A DNA stretch of 64,000 nucleotides from Trichoplax sp. H2 (Eukaryota; Placozoa; Uniplacotomia; Trichoplacea), in assembly GCA_003344405.1 (NCBI GenBank), contig NOWV01000088.1, positions 248,001 to 312,000 on the forward strand, read 5' to 3'. Of this stretch, positions 13,101-27,400 are shown piece after piece. Below the pieces are notes generated by a model that did not search any database, had not been told where the DNA came from, and worked only from the letters and a program-made list of their open reading frames with translations. The position numbers were made by a program, and so were the translations under genes. How positions within the stretch are numbered: position 1 is the first letter of the stretch; the number at the start of each line of letters is the position of its first letter.

Positions 13101-16100
13101 ACAAGAGTGGCACTTCAGAATGCCTAATCTTATCAGTATTGAGTAGAGGAGTGTTGGCATTGGAGCTATTAGTACTAATATTTTTAGACTAATTTTTGCT
13201 TATTGCCTTCAAGAAAGAAACCAAAGTAATGCAAGCATTGACAGAGAACCTATAAGAGTTGATCGTTTACTTTTGTCATCGTTAGTGGATGAAGCTTGAT
13301 TTTATTTCTCATATTCGTCATAAGGGAAATAATTAGCTGAGTGTCGAAAACTGAATTATCATATAACCATGTCTAGACTAATTTTAGCACCAGCATTGTC
13401 AATTGCTTTCTGAAGCTGAGTTCAAACAATAATTAATGCAGAATGCGTCTGATAAAAGTGTCTAATTCAGCAGGAAACAAAGTTGTCCCTAAAAGTAATC
13501 GAAACCGAATTACCATAGAATGATTATTTAAAACAGTTTTTGCGATCAATACCAAATAAATTACTGGCTGACATTGAATCGAATAATAGCTGATGCAGAG
13601 AAAGTGCCTGATTAATTAGAGAAAATAAGATTATGTATCAAAGCAATCATAGAAAGATCCCGTGACTGTTACAATTTAATAAGGAATTTCTCGGAATTTG
13701 GAAATTATTAAACGTGGAGTGTCGCTTTCTCTCTCATTTAAGTTATCTTTGAGTGCAATCAGAAAGAATTTATTTTTTCTATAAAATTTATGCTACAATT
13801 AGCAAATATTTATCCTTTCCTAGCTAGGTTTACTAAGATATACCAAAAATCGTTTAAAGAATCATGTAGAACTTTCATAATAAGAATTTTTAACTCATCA
13901 AAGTCTAGCCGCTTTCCTGTAACTTGTATAGTTCTGTTAGTACTAAAGCCTTCCTTCTTATGCAATTTTGATTGAGTTACCTTCTTTATTATATTCAAGA
14001 CATAACAGTTTCTGACAAATTGTGGCTCACAATCATCCAATTACGTGAATAAACTATTATGAATTGCACTATTTTATGATTTTCGACTTATAGCTATTTG
14101 CTTGTTATTTAGAGCGGGTTTCCTGTGATACCATTATGTGATCATCTGGCGTAAAATTGCAGTATTGTTAAATCGAGACTTCTATGTACAGTAAATGCTT
14201 GCGGCAGATGATTATAAATATTTTAATGATTATCAATCAGCATGAAATTTTGGGTCATGATCATGAATTTCAAGGGTTGATTAGTGTCCTTAATGATATT
14301 TAAAATTTATTGTGTCAATTTCAGCTAAACTGCATCACGTATGTTGAAACTCCGCCTAATTTTCTATAAAAATGCTTTTTTAAATAATTCTATCAGCAAG
14401 CTTATTCTCCTGTTTACTTCTTATTAATTAGCAAATTCGTTATTAATTAAAATTTGTATATATTGAATTTAGACGTAATATCTAAATTTATTTATCTATG
14501 CTGAAGTGATATCAAAGGATCATACTTTATAAAACTTTTCTATCAACAGTAATGGCTGATCCCAATTATAAACTTTAGCAAATGAACTTTTTATGTAGCC
14601 CTTTCTCATCGATAACTTATAGTACACATTCAAGTATACTACAGTTGCGTTGCCATTACCAAATTTTTAGTTGTTGGTCTTATTACTGGTTAAATTTATC
14701 TCTTTAAGTTTAGCCGATGCGGAAGTTAGAACGATTGAAAGATAAAAGTATTTTTTACAGCATCGAAATTGTGATAAAGAAGCGGAACATAATTATATTT
14801 CTAGCCATGCATATAAGGCTGATATATTATAGGAGATATCACGGGACATTGCGACGTGATCTTTATTCAGCAATGAAGTTAGATGGGAATGTTCATGATA
14901 CATGAGCATGTTATGAATAGATCACCAAGTACTGTAGGGTAGTTTGATTATTGCCTATGAAAGCTGCAAGCGCCTGGTCGTACCAATACAATTTACTATG
15001 AAGTATCAAGGCGATTAAAGAGAATGCTCATCTATAAAGCAGAAAGTCTATTTCATAATTTTATAGGCTTACGATACGCAACTGAGTAGATAAAGGATAT
15101 TTGAAAACGTAAATATATAGTTTATACTTATAGTTTGGATCATAGAATAATTTCCTCTTCCTCGAAAACGATTTTATATATCCATTACAGGATTAATGCA
15201 TATAATAATTATCCACCTTTATTATTACAATAAAATGACAACGGAATTATTTTTGATTTAAATATTATAGAGTGAGATAATGGCAATTAGGTTGCACCAA
15301 TGATTTCTCAAGTCCCTATGTATCTGAATTAACCCTTGAAAGATACATTTAATGGAAGCTACGTCTAATGCTGGTATGATTTGAAAATGCCACCACAAGA
15401 TATGGATGAGCAATTAGTCAAGAATATTTTGTCCGACTATCTAACAATTAGATGATTGCATATAGATTTAAAAGGATTGAAATGAGATTGACATCAATCA
15501 AGTTTGGGTAAGCGAGATTTTGACTGTTTAGTCGTTGCGCGTTAGAAGTCAAATGTAACTTACGAAGCCGATGATAAAAGTATAAACACTAGCTTGCCCT
15601 TTTTACAACGTTTAGCAGCAATAGGTTCGTCTTATCAAATAACCATTTTCAGTTTTTTAGAGATTTATACAATTTTGTAGGCTATATTCTTCTCAGCAAA
15701 ATAGAGTAACCAGGTTTATTAATTGTTTAAGAAATTTTCGTTCATATATGATGGATCGGGATGGAGCTCTATAGTATATTAAGCGGAGGCTGCTTCGTGA
15801 CTAACAATTTTAGAGCGGGTTGATCACTATTTGCACTATTATTTTAATAGTTTTGAAATCTTAATAGGACAAATATTTTGTTATATTGCAATACTTTAAG
15901 TAACTGGGTCAAAACTGTGAAATGCAAATATATTAAGTAACACGTAACTGCCATACATAACATGTGTTATTTCTACCAAATGTCAGTAGATTAAATATAT
16001 CACACCTACTCGCACATTGATATTATTCCTGGCGGTTAGATAATAAAGAATTAGGATATGATGATTAGCTGCAATATAGAATACCTTAAATGTAATTATT

Positions 16101-16239
16101 GGCTTCTAATAGAATGTCATTTTTGGCTAAGTGCTTTCTTAGCTATTTACAATATTATATCATAAGTATTACGACATGCAAAAGAGTATTTAAGAGAGTA
16201 TTGATGTACTTCAATGGCTAAATAAATTAATTTATATTC

Positions 16240-16845
16240 AATCTGAGCTGGCTTTTAGTAAAAGAATCTTTAATAAAGCAATGTTAAGGTAGTAAAGTTT
16301 GCGTCTTTGATTTTTTTAAATATATACGACAAACTGCTATGTTTCAAGTTAAGATCGGTTAGTTTATACTAAGTTTGATTCGAGTTGGTATTTAATCTTA
16401 TTGATAGGTAATCTAATCGACTTATTAAAAGCTATTTTTACATCTGTTGATTTATGCCATTAGCAGGCAAGCATTTAAACGGTAAAATCTAAGTGTTTAA
16501 TCGTCTGAAATATATACGACCAACTGCTGCAGTTAAAATTGATATCGGTTAGTTTATACAAAGTTCGATTCAAAGTTGATATTTTTGTCTTATTAGCAGG
16601 CAATCTAATTGATTCTTTTAAAAGTCAGTTTTGATCTATTGATTCAAGCTATTATCAAAGCAATGTTAAAGTGGTCAAATCTACGTGCTTGATTTTCTGA
16701 ATTATATACGATAAGCTACTATGATTGAAATTGAGATCGATTGGTTTATACTAAGCTCGATTTAAGTTGGTATTTTCATCTTATTCACAGGCAATCTAAT
16801 TGATGCTTTAAAAGCCATTTTGGGTCTATTGACTTAAGCTACTTA
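16240..16845. repeat. Three-copy degenerate tandem repeat, unit about 190 bp
   Basis: The marker TATATACGA followed by AACTGCT or AGCTACT appears near 16320, 16510 and 16703. The same blocks follow in each copy: ATCGGTTAGTTTATAC, a GTTGGTATTT-like block, GGCAATCTAAT, and AAAGCAATGTTAA-type spacers. Spacing is about 190 bases and copies differ by many substitutions and small indels, so the array is old. Stops occur in all frames. It could be minisatellite expansion or remains of a repetitive element. Confidence 0.75.
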
Positions 16846-19800
16846 TTGATATTACATCCATTAGTGCTATATTGCCTGAAGGAGACTACTATGTTCGAAC
16901 AAGAAAAGCTCCATTTTTTTAAAACTAAGGCTGATAACAATACATATTTATAAATTACAGGAATTATTGGAAATACACCTTGAATACTTAGGTGTCTTAC
17001 AAGTAATTAAAGATTAAATTAAACCAAATCATGTCAGCGATTAAGAAAAACACACAGGTAAGAGAAAAAAATCGACGTTGTTCTTCAAAAATCAATCTAT
17101 TTAAAGTAGCTCATGATATGTTTCTAGGTAATATATGGTGACTAATTATTTGACCCCGTTAATCCACTCTCAATTCATTTATGGATCTTAAGGTGACCCT
17201 TGATATCCATTCAAAAGTCTTTAATTGTAATAAGATTAAAGGTAGATAAAATACCAAATCCATTGATAATATTATGTTTAGCCATATCAAAGGTCAGTTA
17301 TCTATTCTTTATCTTGCTTAGACTATGTCTTCTACAACAACTTCCAAGCAAGAGGTCATCAACAATGTCAATCAATTGATGGTGATTACTGATGCATTAA
17401 AGTGTGAATAATTTAAGTCAAAAGAATAGATTGACTAGAAAGTAATTTTTAGTTGTAATTCAATGGAGCATGGAATATCAGAATAAGTGCTATACATGTA
17501 TAAATAATGTCTATAAATAAAAATAATACTAAAGATCGAATAGAGCCAACTAGGATGTTATATTGATGTAGTCATGTCGTACGGTATCGATTACTCTTAC
17601 TGCAATCGAGTAAAGTGATCTCATGAAAGATTAATTCATTATCAAATCGATAAATAGTTTAATTTATAGTTATGGTATAGAGCCGATTTCATTTTCTACC
17701 AGCAATTATCACAAATTAATTTTATAGATAGCTGTTGGCTTAAATTAACAAATGTTCATTCCCGCTTTGTTTTAGAAATAGGATGAGAGATAGTCTTTAC
17801 ATCTTACTTATGATAAGACATCAATATGTAAAGTGATACGTTATCATCTAATCTATTATAGGCTAGCAATCAAAATAAATTTGATAGTTTTACAACCTAT
17901 TTTTCTAGTATAGACACGTACGGTAGTTGGGTCAATGATGGACTTATAGAAGAAGGAAATGTTTATTAATTCGAAAGCTAAAGTCAGCCTTACCACGATC
18001 AATTCACCATTTTGAAAGGTAATGACTGAATAAAATTTTCACTACTTTTTCTTATAGCAATAAAAAAACTTCTGTAGTCCTGTACTCGATAATTTAATCT
18101 ATACCGCTGATGGTAGTAGATAAAAAGTGAGATTAATATTGAGAACTCTTGGAATTGAAAACGTCTTCAATTAATAGTTGAGATCATTTAATCAACAATG
18201 GTGTTTAAAGGCACTCGATTTCTTCAATTCTCCATACTCTAATTTTAATAAGCAAGCTTAAATCTACGTGCTTGTAACTGTTATTTTTTTCTTAAAATGA
18301 TTTGAGTCAATCACAAGGAATCTTTTCTTCTCTGATAATAATGTTGATTAGGCGGTCTTTGAGTCTTTTTGATAAAAAAGTTACAAGTGTTGAAGCTAAA
18401 AGTTGGAGAGGCAGAGGAAATCCAAGCTCTTTACAAATGGACTTTGTTTATTTTAACTGAGAAAAGAAAACTTAATAGTATTTTAATACGACATTGACAG
18501 AATAGCGATTCTATACATGCTTTCAGAATGGACGATCACTCATATTCTTCAGTCCTATACGAATTAGGCAAACTATTTTATATTCAATTTCCATATAGTA
18601 CCGTAGTCCTGATAATTGTTTTATGAAAGCTACAGTATAATGAATATCCATAGACTGTAATTGTTAAGTGTAGATGCATCTAAATAACTTGCAAGTCTCA
18701 TTCGATAGAAATTGAATACTGTAGTAGGATTAACTATTGATGTACTGGATTATGTCTTAAAATTTGGATGCCGATTAACTTTAGATATACACCTGATAGA
18801 TGGTGAATACCTTTCAAAGATGTGTAAATTTCAATTTACAAAATGATGACCGATATGCATTTGCTATAGATGAGCAAGGTTAACTGTGTTCATATGCTGC
18901 AAAATAGATGATTAATTCCACGATAGAGTAGGACTTATAGTTAATGACTTGATAAAATTAATCAGTGACAAAAATAAGAATAATTTCTTGCATCAACTTG
19001 TAAATATATTGAACCAAGATTAAAACCCTAGTAAATCAAGACGCTGATATTAGGTTCGATAATCATCAACATTAAAATTACCGACAGATTAAGCAGAGCC
19101 ACTATGCAACTAATAATATAATGTGATACCCTTCCGATATACGAGTTGAATAGCGAATGGCTTTGTCTATCGCATATTCATTTGTCAACGTGACTATGTC
19201 CCTTAAGCAATGAATATTATAGAGACTATCTTACTTTTCTCAATGCAATATTAATTTATGTTATCCATCGATGAAAATCGATAAAACATGGTAAATTTAA
19301 GAATCAATTAACAACGATTATAAGATGGATTATAAGATCTAGTTTCCGATTACTTTCAAAGTCATTGTACTTATTTTTTCCTACGAGTTCATTTATGATA
19401 TGATAATACCAATACCTTAAGTAGGTAAGTTATAGTACGATATATCGGATAAACATAGTTAGTAATTTTTGTCTACTAGCTATCTAAGCCATCGATTTGA
19501 ATTAATGTTAAAATGAATAAATTGAATCGTCACTGCTATGCAGGCATGAGCTGTCAAATATAATTTTGCGCTACAAAAAATAGAGATGAAATCTTTTCGA
19601 AAAAAGTTTACGACTCCTTTTTCCAAACTGTAGAAGGCAATGACGCTGCCCTAAGTAAGGTAATTTCATCGTTCAATTTTGTTTTACTAGCCGAGCTGGC
19701 TATTGAAATATTGGATGCCAAATAGCCTAGAAGCGATACCAGGATAGGGTATAATATTGGGACTAACCTGTATGGCTGCTTGATGTAGCTAAAGGAGTCG

Positions 19801-21404
19801 ATGGATCGGTTTCCATGGTGGTAGTAATTGGAGTAGATTGTAGCAATTCTGCTTGGTGAAACGCAATCATGTAAGCTTTTGATGACGATGATGTTTGTAA
19901 CTAGTTTAATCAATCGTTGGAGGTTTATCAACTCTTTGCTGAACAATAAAGTTGTATTTATAGCAGAGTTGAGGACAAAAGATTGGAGAAAAAATGTATT
20001 TTTATTCAATGTATTGTTGATGCAGCTACCTCCTCCGCCTCTTTAAACCCATTTAATTATTTGTTTTTTTCAAGCCTAGTTGCTATTGCTATTTAAATTT
20101 AATTGGAATTGCCTTACCTTCTGATTGATGAGTTGTATTATTGATCAGTTATTGTAATTCAAGACGATCATCGTTGACGTGTGGGGGAATCTTCAAAGGT
20201 TATTCAACCAACTGATATTGCGTACAATTATTTCGAGATTTTGTTAAGACTATGAATAAGATTTGAATTTGATAATATAAAAAAATGGCGGTGGTTAAAA
20301 TTATCCTTTTATTGTCTGCTAGGGCTAACTACTGTCGGTTTTGCAATCTATTTATCATAAATCAGCTACTTTATAAAGTATCAACAATAGCTAAGCTATT
20401 GATGTCATCAAAACAGAATGGTTTTAAATGTTAGTCCATTTTTGTATAGAAGATGAGATCGATCTATCTTTAATTTCTGTTTATGGTCACCAAAAAAAAA
20501 TTTTTAATAATTGAAAATATTGATGGATAATGAATTCCAAACTTGGAACTAAAGTATGCTTTCATTATTGGCAACATTGCAACGGTCTGATAAAGGGATT
20601 TAATTTTTATTTTATAAGATAGCTAAATTTCATCTTAAATAAACAAGACAAGAATAAGTCAATAAAAATGATTTTAATTTATCCTATTGAATACGGTATA
20701 GATTGATCTTGATTTTACTTGACATGAATATTATTAATTGAATGGCAATAGAGTGCAAACAGAATTAAATAATAATACTTTAAGGGTAGAAAAAGGAGGG
20801 GGAAGAGAAAAGATAGATAAATTAACGTTTTGTAACTATTTCGTATTGCCACAACTGTAGGATCATTAAACATATATGTTTATACTCGTATATCGAATAT
20901 CACTCCATTGCCTTATGGATGATTTAATACACAGCTTAAATAGTTAATAAAATAAATTCAACATTAATTACAATTGTTGATTGAGATCAAATCATATCCA
21001 ATGGATTGGTCACGGTTTCTAAATATATATTTCTAAAATCTAAAATTAGTTTGCTAATTTCCACGAATATTGATCAACGTTATCTCTACCTAAGCTTATT
21101 CTGAAAGTTGTTCACACTACTAAGGTGATGGTTATCAAACAATCAGCATTAACTTCTATATAAGCTATTTCTCATTTTCCGTTTCTTTCTGTTGACTAAT
21201 ACCATGTTTGTTTTCATCTATTCTAATGTAGCACCCATGACAACCAACCATTGAACTCAATTTGTATAATAGATAAGACATCCATTATTGACGCAAATCT
21301 GTACCTAAATGATTGAAACAATCAGATCTTGATTATCATCATTTATTGACAATCGCATTTTTGTAATCTAGCGTGATATCAACTTGTTATGATCTTGCCT
21401 ATTC

Positions 21405-21432
21405 GATCATCGTCAATATGTTGACGATGATC
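21405..21432. repeat. Perfect 12-bp stem hairpin
   Basis: GATCATCGTCAA and TTGACGATGATC are exact reverse complements around a four-base loop, TATG. No T-tract, gene end or repeat family is visible nearby, so no function is assigned. Confidence 0.7.
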
Positions 21433-24400
21433 CAATATTTTATCCGATTTTAAATAGATATCAACATAAATATAGTCTTCCTTCCTTCTTTATATCCAAA
21501 TTTATCTCTGTGATTATCTATTATGTAGGTAACTTTAAATAAAAATTTGGATAAAAATAGTTCCATTTACGATATCTGCAATTTATCATCATTTTCAATT
21601 CTTTCACATTTAAAATCACCATAAAACGATTGTGGTGGTTGAATTAGAATTTCATAGAATCCGGTCAATCTATCTCACTTAGCTCTGTAGTGAGCGTTGT
21701 CAATAACAGATTGTACTAAATCCTCCATGCTGTATATTTAAAAAAACAACGAATAGATTGCAACTTTGTTTATCGGTAGAGTGCTTAGATCAAGAAATCA
21801 CTGCAAGAATCAAAACTGATTCATGAAACGTATAATTTCGTTTTAAATAATTTGACATAATGATCATTCTCCACAATAAATTAGAGTTACTACATTAGAA
21901 AATATGATTCAAGTCATTAATTGAGACGATTAATCTTAATAAAGATAAGAAAGGATAGGAATGATTTATATTATTAGAAGCCCATTCAACCAAGCACTAA
22001 TGTAAAATCGTCATTCTCTTCTCGCATCAGGGAAACCTTGCAAGCGAAAATAAGAGAAATTTAGTGATAAAGATGCTTCGCTTGAAAAATCATAACTAAG
22101 GCCTAAAGTTAATAATCAATATCAATGATATATCTAGTTATTACTTTAATTTAATCATTTATTAGAGATCTACTGGTGAGTGAATTTATATCTATAACAG
22201 TACTAGATTTACCGTAGTTGCGCACTTCGTAAATTTAAAGAAGAACTGTGTAATAGAATCATAACATGATCATTATTCATCCTCGAAACTGAGAATTTAT
22301 TAAATCAACTTATTTAGTCCTATAAAATGCCATAATTCATGGAGAATATAATGTAAAATAAATAGTCCATGATATTAAATTATAATAATTGTGATATACG
22401 TATTCTTTTTTGATATTTCTTGTGATTGAGTTATAATTAGTACCAAATTCACTAATTTACAGCAACTACCGTTAATTCATATGAAAAAATAATTACAGCA
22501 CAATCTTTGCTTTGTTGCGATCCCATTATTTGAGGTAGCTCTCTTAAGCATACTTACTATTTACGAATTCGGTTCTCAATTATGGCAATACTTTATTTTC
22601 AACATCAAACGTAACTACACCTTAGTAGTAAATAACCGGTAGCTGTTGAATTATTTATTAGCAACTACAGTATTTCAGTTTTCAGTGGATAGTAAATAGA
22701 GGATTGACTGTTACTAATGTAGCATTAAAAAGCGAAATTAAAATCAAACAAACAATATGAATTATAGAAGTATATGAATTGCAGAATTTTACCATAAATT
22801 GAATTGACGTCAATTATACTAATAGATATCTCATCTATAATTCTGGATGCACATTCGAGTAAATAGGAAATTGAAAATATGATTCAATTGGTATGTTTCA
22901 TATAAATAGTAAATAGTAAATAGCATTGAATCTGCTAAAGAATTTTTGTTGTATGATTCAGTAAGGGGAAGAAAGAATCTACTATATAATTTAATTAGGA
23001 ATATTCCTAAATTATTTATACTATGCTGAAGAATGACGATCAAATTTCTTTTGGATCATCGTATAGCCTTTTATTTACCTGACAAATACTTTCTAGCAAT
23101 GAATAAAATTGTTAACTTAAGATCTCTTCAGAAAGCTAGAATCATCAAAGGGGCAAAATATCTTAATACTCGGTTAAGAAATTATCACATAATTTATGAA
23201 TCAAGTCTGCGCTAACCTTGGCGTTGTACGCATAAGTTGTAAGGCATGGAAAGCCACCAATAAACCAAACGGTATTAATATTCTTCATTGGCAATGTTTT
23301 AAGGATATGGAAACAGCTTATATATTCATTAATTTTTTTGATATCTCTAGAAATTTTAAGTCGAAGGAGATATTTATTTAATAATAGAACATAACTTAAA
23401 AAACTTGAGTAGATAAAAAGGTATCAAAGCGATATTGAAGCAGTAATATAATATAAAAAATTTTTATATTTAGTGATAATACGACATAATTATCATGGTT
23501 AGGGCTTTAATTTCAAGCTTTATTTTAGATTATTTTGAAATTTTTTTCATATTGACTGCATTTAGATTAAATGTCTTTATAAAAAGAGTTCTACTTACAT
23601 ATCTATATGTCTTAAACATCGGCTAACAAGCGTAAGTGATTATTTAATATTCATGACATATTCATATGACGCTAAAAAAGGGATCATCCGTGTCAGAGAT
23701 TAAAAATTTTAGAGACGAAAGTCACAAAGATCAATAATTCCATTAAATCTTTTACAATAGAAATCTCAGTTTTTGTCATAAATTAATCAAGATGGGCAAT
23801 ATCATGGTGAGAAAAAGTGTAAGCAATGGCTTAATGTAGGCGTGATAATCACAATAGTTGATGTAATAGTTATGTGAAATGTTTATCGTAGTTGGGTGTT
23901 ATTCCTTTTCTGAAATATCTATTAATTCGAAAATTCGTTTCTTAAAGTTGTAGAAATTATCGTTAATGTGGTTTGTGTTTACTTAGTCTATAGTTTGACT
24001 ACTGAAGATCTCAAAGAATGATTAATGTAAGAAAGTTCTAATTTTATTTCTATCCCTACATATATTAAAATGTCAATTTAAACTATAATAATCTTTATTT
24101 GTAATGATCATAAATAGTTATTAACGATCATCGTAATTATTGTAATTAAATAAAAATTTTTCCCTTCAATTTTCATCTTCATATTTATAACATTTACATT
24201 ACTGTCTTTAAAACCACATATACGAATTGCTGACAAAATAATTTTGAAAACAAAATTTAGTATCCTAATTATTTATTTTAATTGCATAAAACCAGTTTTG
24301 AAGTACTGAAATTTAGAGTTCATTCATCTATCCATCAAGATAGTAAATACCAAAGTTTTCCTATAATTTTAATATTATAAGATTTTCAATGTTAGCATTC

Positions 24401-27400
24401 TTTCAAGAGTTTAACTTGAGATCTTACAATTTCTCTAAGACTATAGAGACTAATGGAGGAATTTTCTATTACCACTAGGGCTAAAACTCATATCTTTTAT
24501 GCAAAGAAATATACAATTTCAAATAATAATATTTTACTCAGAGTAGACTGGGCAATAAGAAAGAACTGATTCCTCTACGTCGTTTGCTTTTAGGTGGCAA
24601 TCCAAGGTATGGAAGCCCACTACGCTTATGCACGATATCAGCAATCAACATTATACTTTAAATGATAGCCTCTCAATGTTTCACTGAAGATATAATTCCA
24701 AATCTAGCTCTGTACAACTATTTTTACTGTAATACAATCTTCTTGGATGTCATAACTTGATGCATACCGTAGATACTTCTAATATATAATTGTCGTATAT
24801 CTAAATTTCTAAACAATAGGTTACTGTCAGCTAAGCTTCATTTCTGTAAAAATCGAAGCTATGCCGGCTATTACTTTATCGAAATGGAGAACTTTCCACG
24901 AATTGCTTATATCTAGAGTGATCATTTAAAATATTTTACAGATGAAATTTGTCGAGATTTGATTGATTTGATATTTAATCAATACTTGCATGCATATTTT
25001 AGGTGATATCACGGACATTCGTAGCTAACATTATATAAAATGAGAATAAGTGTGCAATGATGGTGTTTTATCTAGTTCAAATCTGATGCAGTTTTAAGCA
25101 CTTTGTAATTGTAGAGAAAGTAGATATTAAATTAAAATACTATAAATGATGCTACATGGTACTCCTTTGTAGACTAATAGAAAAATACAATGGAATACCA
25201 TATCGAACCACTTTATGCCGTAGTAGGAGGTATTTAGATTATTCTCTTGCCCGCCTCGTCGAATATTATGCCGAATCTAGACATGATGCCGAAGACAATC
25301 GATTTGATGCTATCAGTCCATCGCTTGATCATACTGATCCAACTAAATATTTATTCTTGTCTGATATAGGCATTATCCCATTACTTTCAATTCCTCTCCG
25401 TATCAAATCTTTGTTTAATTTTATGTTTTGCCTAGTAACATATTAACCTTTGCATTGAGTTCAATTTTATGATTGCTATCACTACAATGAAGTAATAAAC
25501 CTATTCTAAGTATTGTTAATGAATGAATCATATTGGTAACATCTAATTTTACACTATGAATTTAATACATTCAGTCGCATTTTATATTAGTATAGATAAA
25601 TATTTTTTGTGTTATAAAAAATATTTTGATTAATGATATTTCTTCTTCCTATGCCTTGATACGCTTATCTAATGATTTGCTAGGAATATTACAGTGCTTA
25701 TATGGTATTTCCTCTTCAACATTGTTGTTATATTATCTTGTAGTTGTTATAATTACTGTAATCTATAAAAGTTTGTTCTATCTCGAATTTCTAAGAGAAA
25801 TTATCGTCTATTAGACATGCTTCGATGGTGCCTAACGTGATGTCTGACATCTATAATAAATTTGATTTTATACTTGAAACGGATCAATTGCTTTATTGTT
25901 TGAAGAGATTTTACAGTGAGACTGGATGGCGAACACTACAATAAGGAGTGATAAGCTTGGCAATATTAAGCTAATCTAAATTTGGCTGGAGGTAATGGCT
26001 GTACTAGATGTCGCATATTATAATGTCTACGGCTTTATTCTCAAATGAATATCTTTATGATGATTACAATCAAACTAAAGAAATATCATGGCTCCTAACC
26101 GGCGCCAGTGAATCTATTTGTCTAAATTGTGCCCTAATTATCGGCCCACAACTAGTCTAATTGACAGTCTTAAACAGATATCCATGCAGTCAACGCCTTT
26201 AGTTAATACAATAGTAGATTAAACTGTTATGGTAGTTGATATTAAAAGCTAATTTGAAGTAGGAAACAAACCCAATTTCATTATGTGCAGTATTTTAATT
26301 AAATTTATTAATAGGTATTAATTTTATAAAATTTTGGATTGTAATTTGGTCTAGCCTTTTGAACATGATTGATTAATCATTTTCTATTATTTATGGCTAT
26401 CTGTAAATTTTCAATTATCATATCTAATTTTTACTTTATGACCTATAGGCTTTAGTTAAATATATTATAGAACTAAACTATAAAGAATTATACCAAAAGA
26501 AATGCAAAGTGAATAAAAATATCAAATGCTGCACACTGTATGTCTATTTTCAATATCGACATCATGAATGATACACGTAGACTGTATCCTTGGAATTAGC
26601 TTAAATCACCTTACAGGCCATTGTTAAATCTATTATAACATCATAGTCACTACTGTAGGTGCTCTTGTCATGTCCTAGCAAGGTCTAACTTTCCATGTAA
26701 TCGTAGAGTTCAATTAATAGTATTTTAATGTTTGATACATAATTGCCGATGAAATTTGATATTGTCATTGTTGTCTACAATATTCTATCAGGTACAACAT
26801 CCTATTTCCTGATCATCGAATATTTATTGTCCATGAGCTACTTTTAATTGTTAAAAGACGATTTAAGCCACTTAATTCTGCTAGTAAGGGAATCGTCGAC
26901 GAGGGGATGATGTCTAGTCCTCAATGAAAGAGGATGAATCATCCATTTCTTTCAGTTCATTTGATTTGTTAAATAGATGTAAAACTTAATTATAGCAGTC
27001 GTTATTTAATTTTGCTGGAATTGATCACGATTTCTTTTTTATCATGTATCATGTATTTATGTTTTGAAGTTGGTTAATGTTATTGGCAGTTGTCATAGCG
27101 CAAGTCCTGAAACGGATAAAATCAATCAACATTGGTGCATTTTTGACGAATTACTTGCGCTTCTAATAGCGTCGTATCACGTCATCCTTCTACTCTATTT
27201 CGAATCTTTTCTTTTTCTTGTTATGTCTATACTTTATTATTATTATGACATTGTACGTTTCCAATTCTTACACATTAATATAGTATACACTCTATTTTAT
27301 TCAACAGTTTTCAATGAGAACTATAACGTCTATTTAACAACAGTCGAAATGAACTTGTCAAGACCATGTCCTGAAGAAATAGATTTAAATGTCTACGACT

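Noticed and set aside
13810-14040. 76-codon open frame, minus strand (LDFDELKILIMKVLHDSL)
   Set aside because: It looks helical but begins at TTG and matches nothing I know. Considered as a transposon remnant or distant ETS exon without evidence for either.
17000-18900. Possible decayed gene on the plus strand between 17.0 and 18.9 kb
   Set aside because: One frame gives protein-like stretches, but its stop density is about that of random AT-rich sequence, so it is not evidence of a pseudogene.
19608-20009. 133-codon open frame, minus strand
   Set aside because: It starts with TTG, has no recognisable motif, and its length is near what chance gives for the whole window at this AT content.
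25156-25446. 96-codon open frame, plus strand
   Set aside because: It has an ATG but no motif that I recognise, and the length is expected by chance. It could be revisited if transcripts map there.
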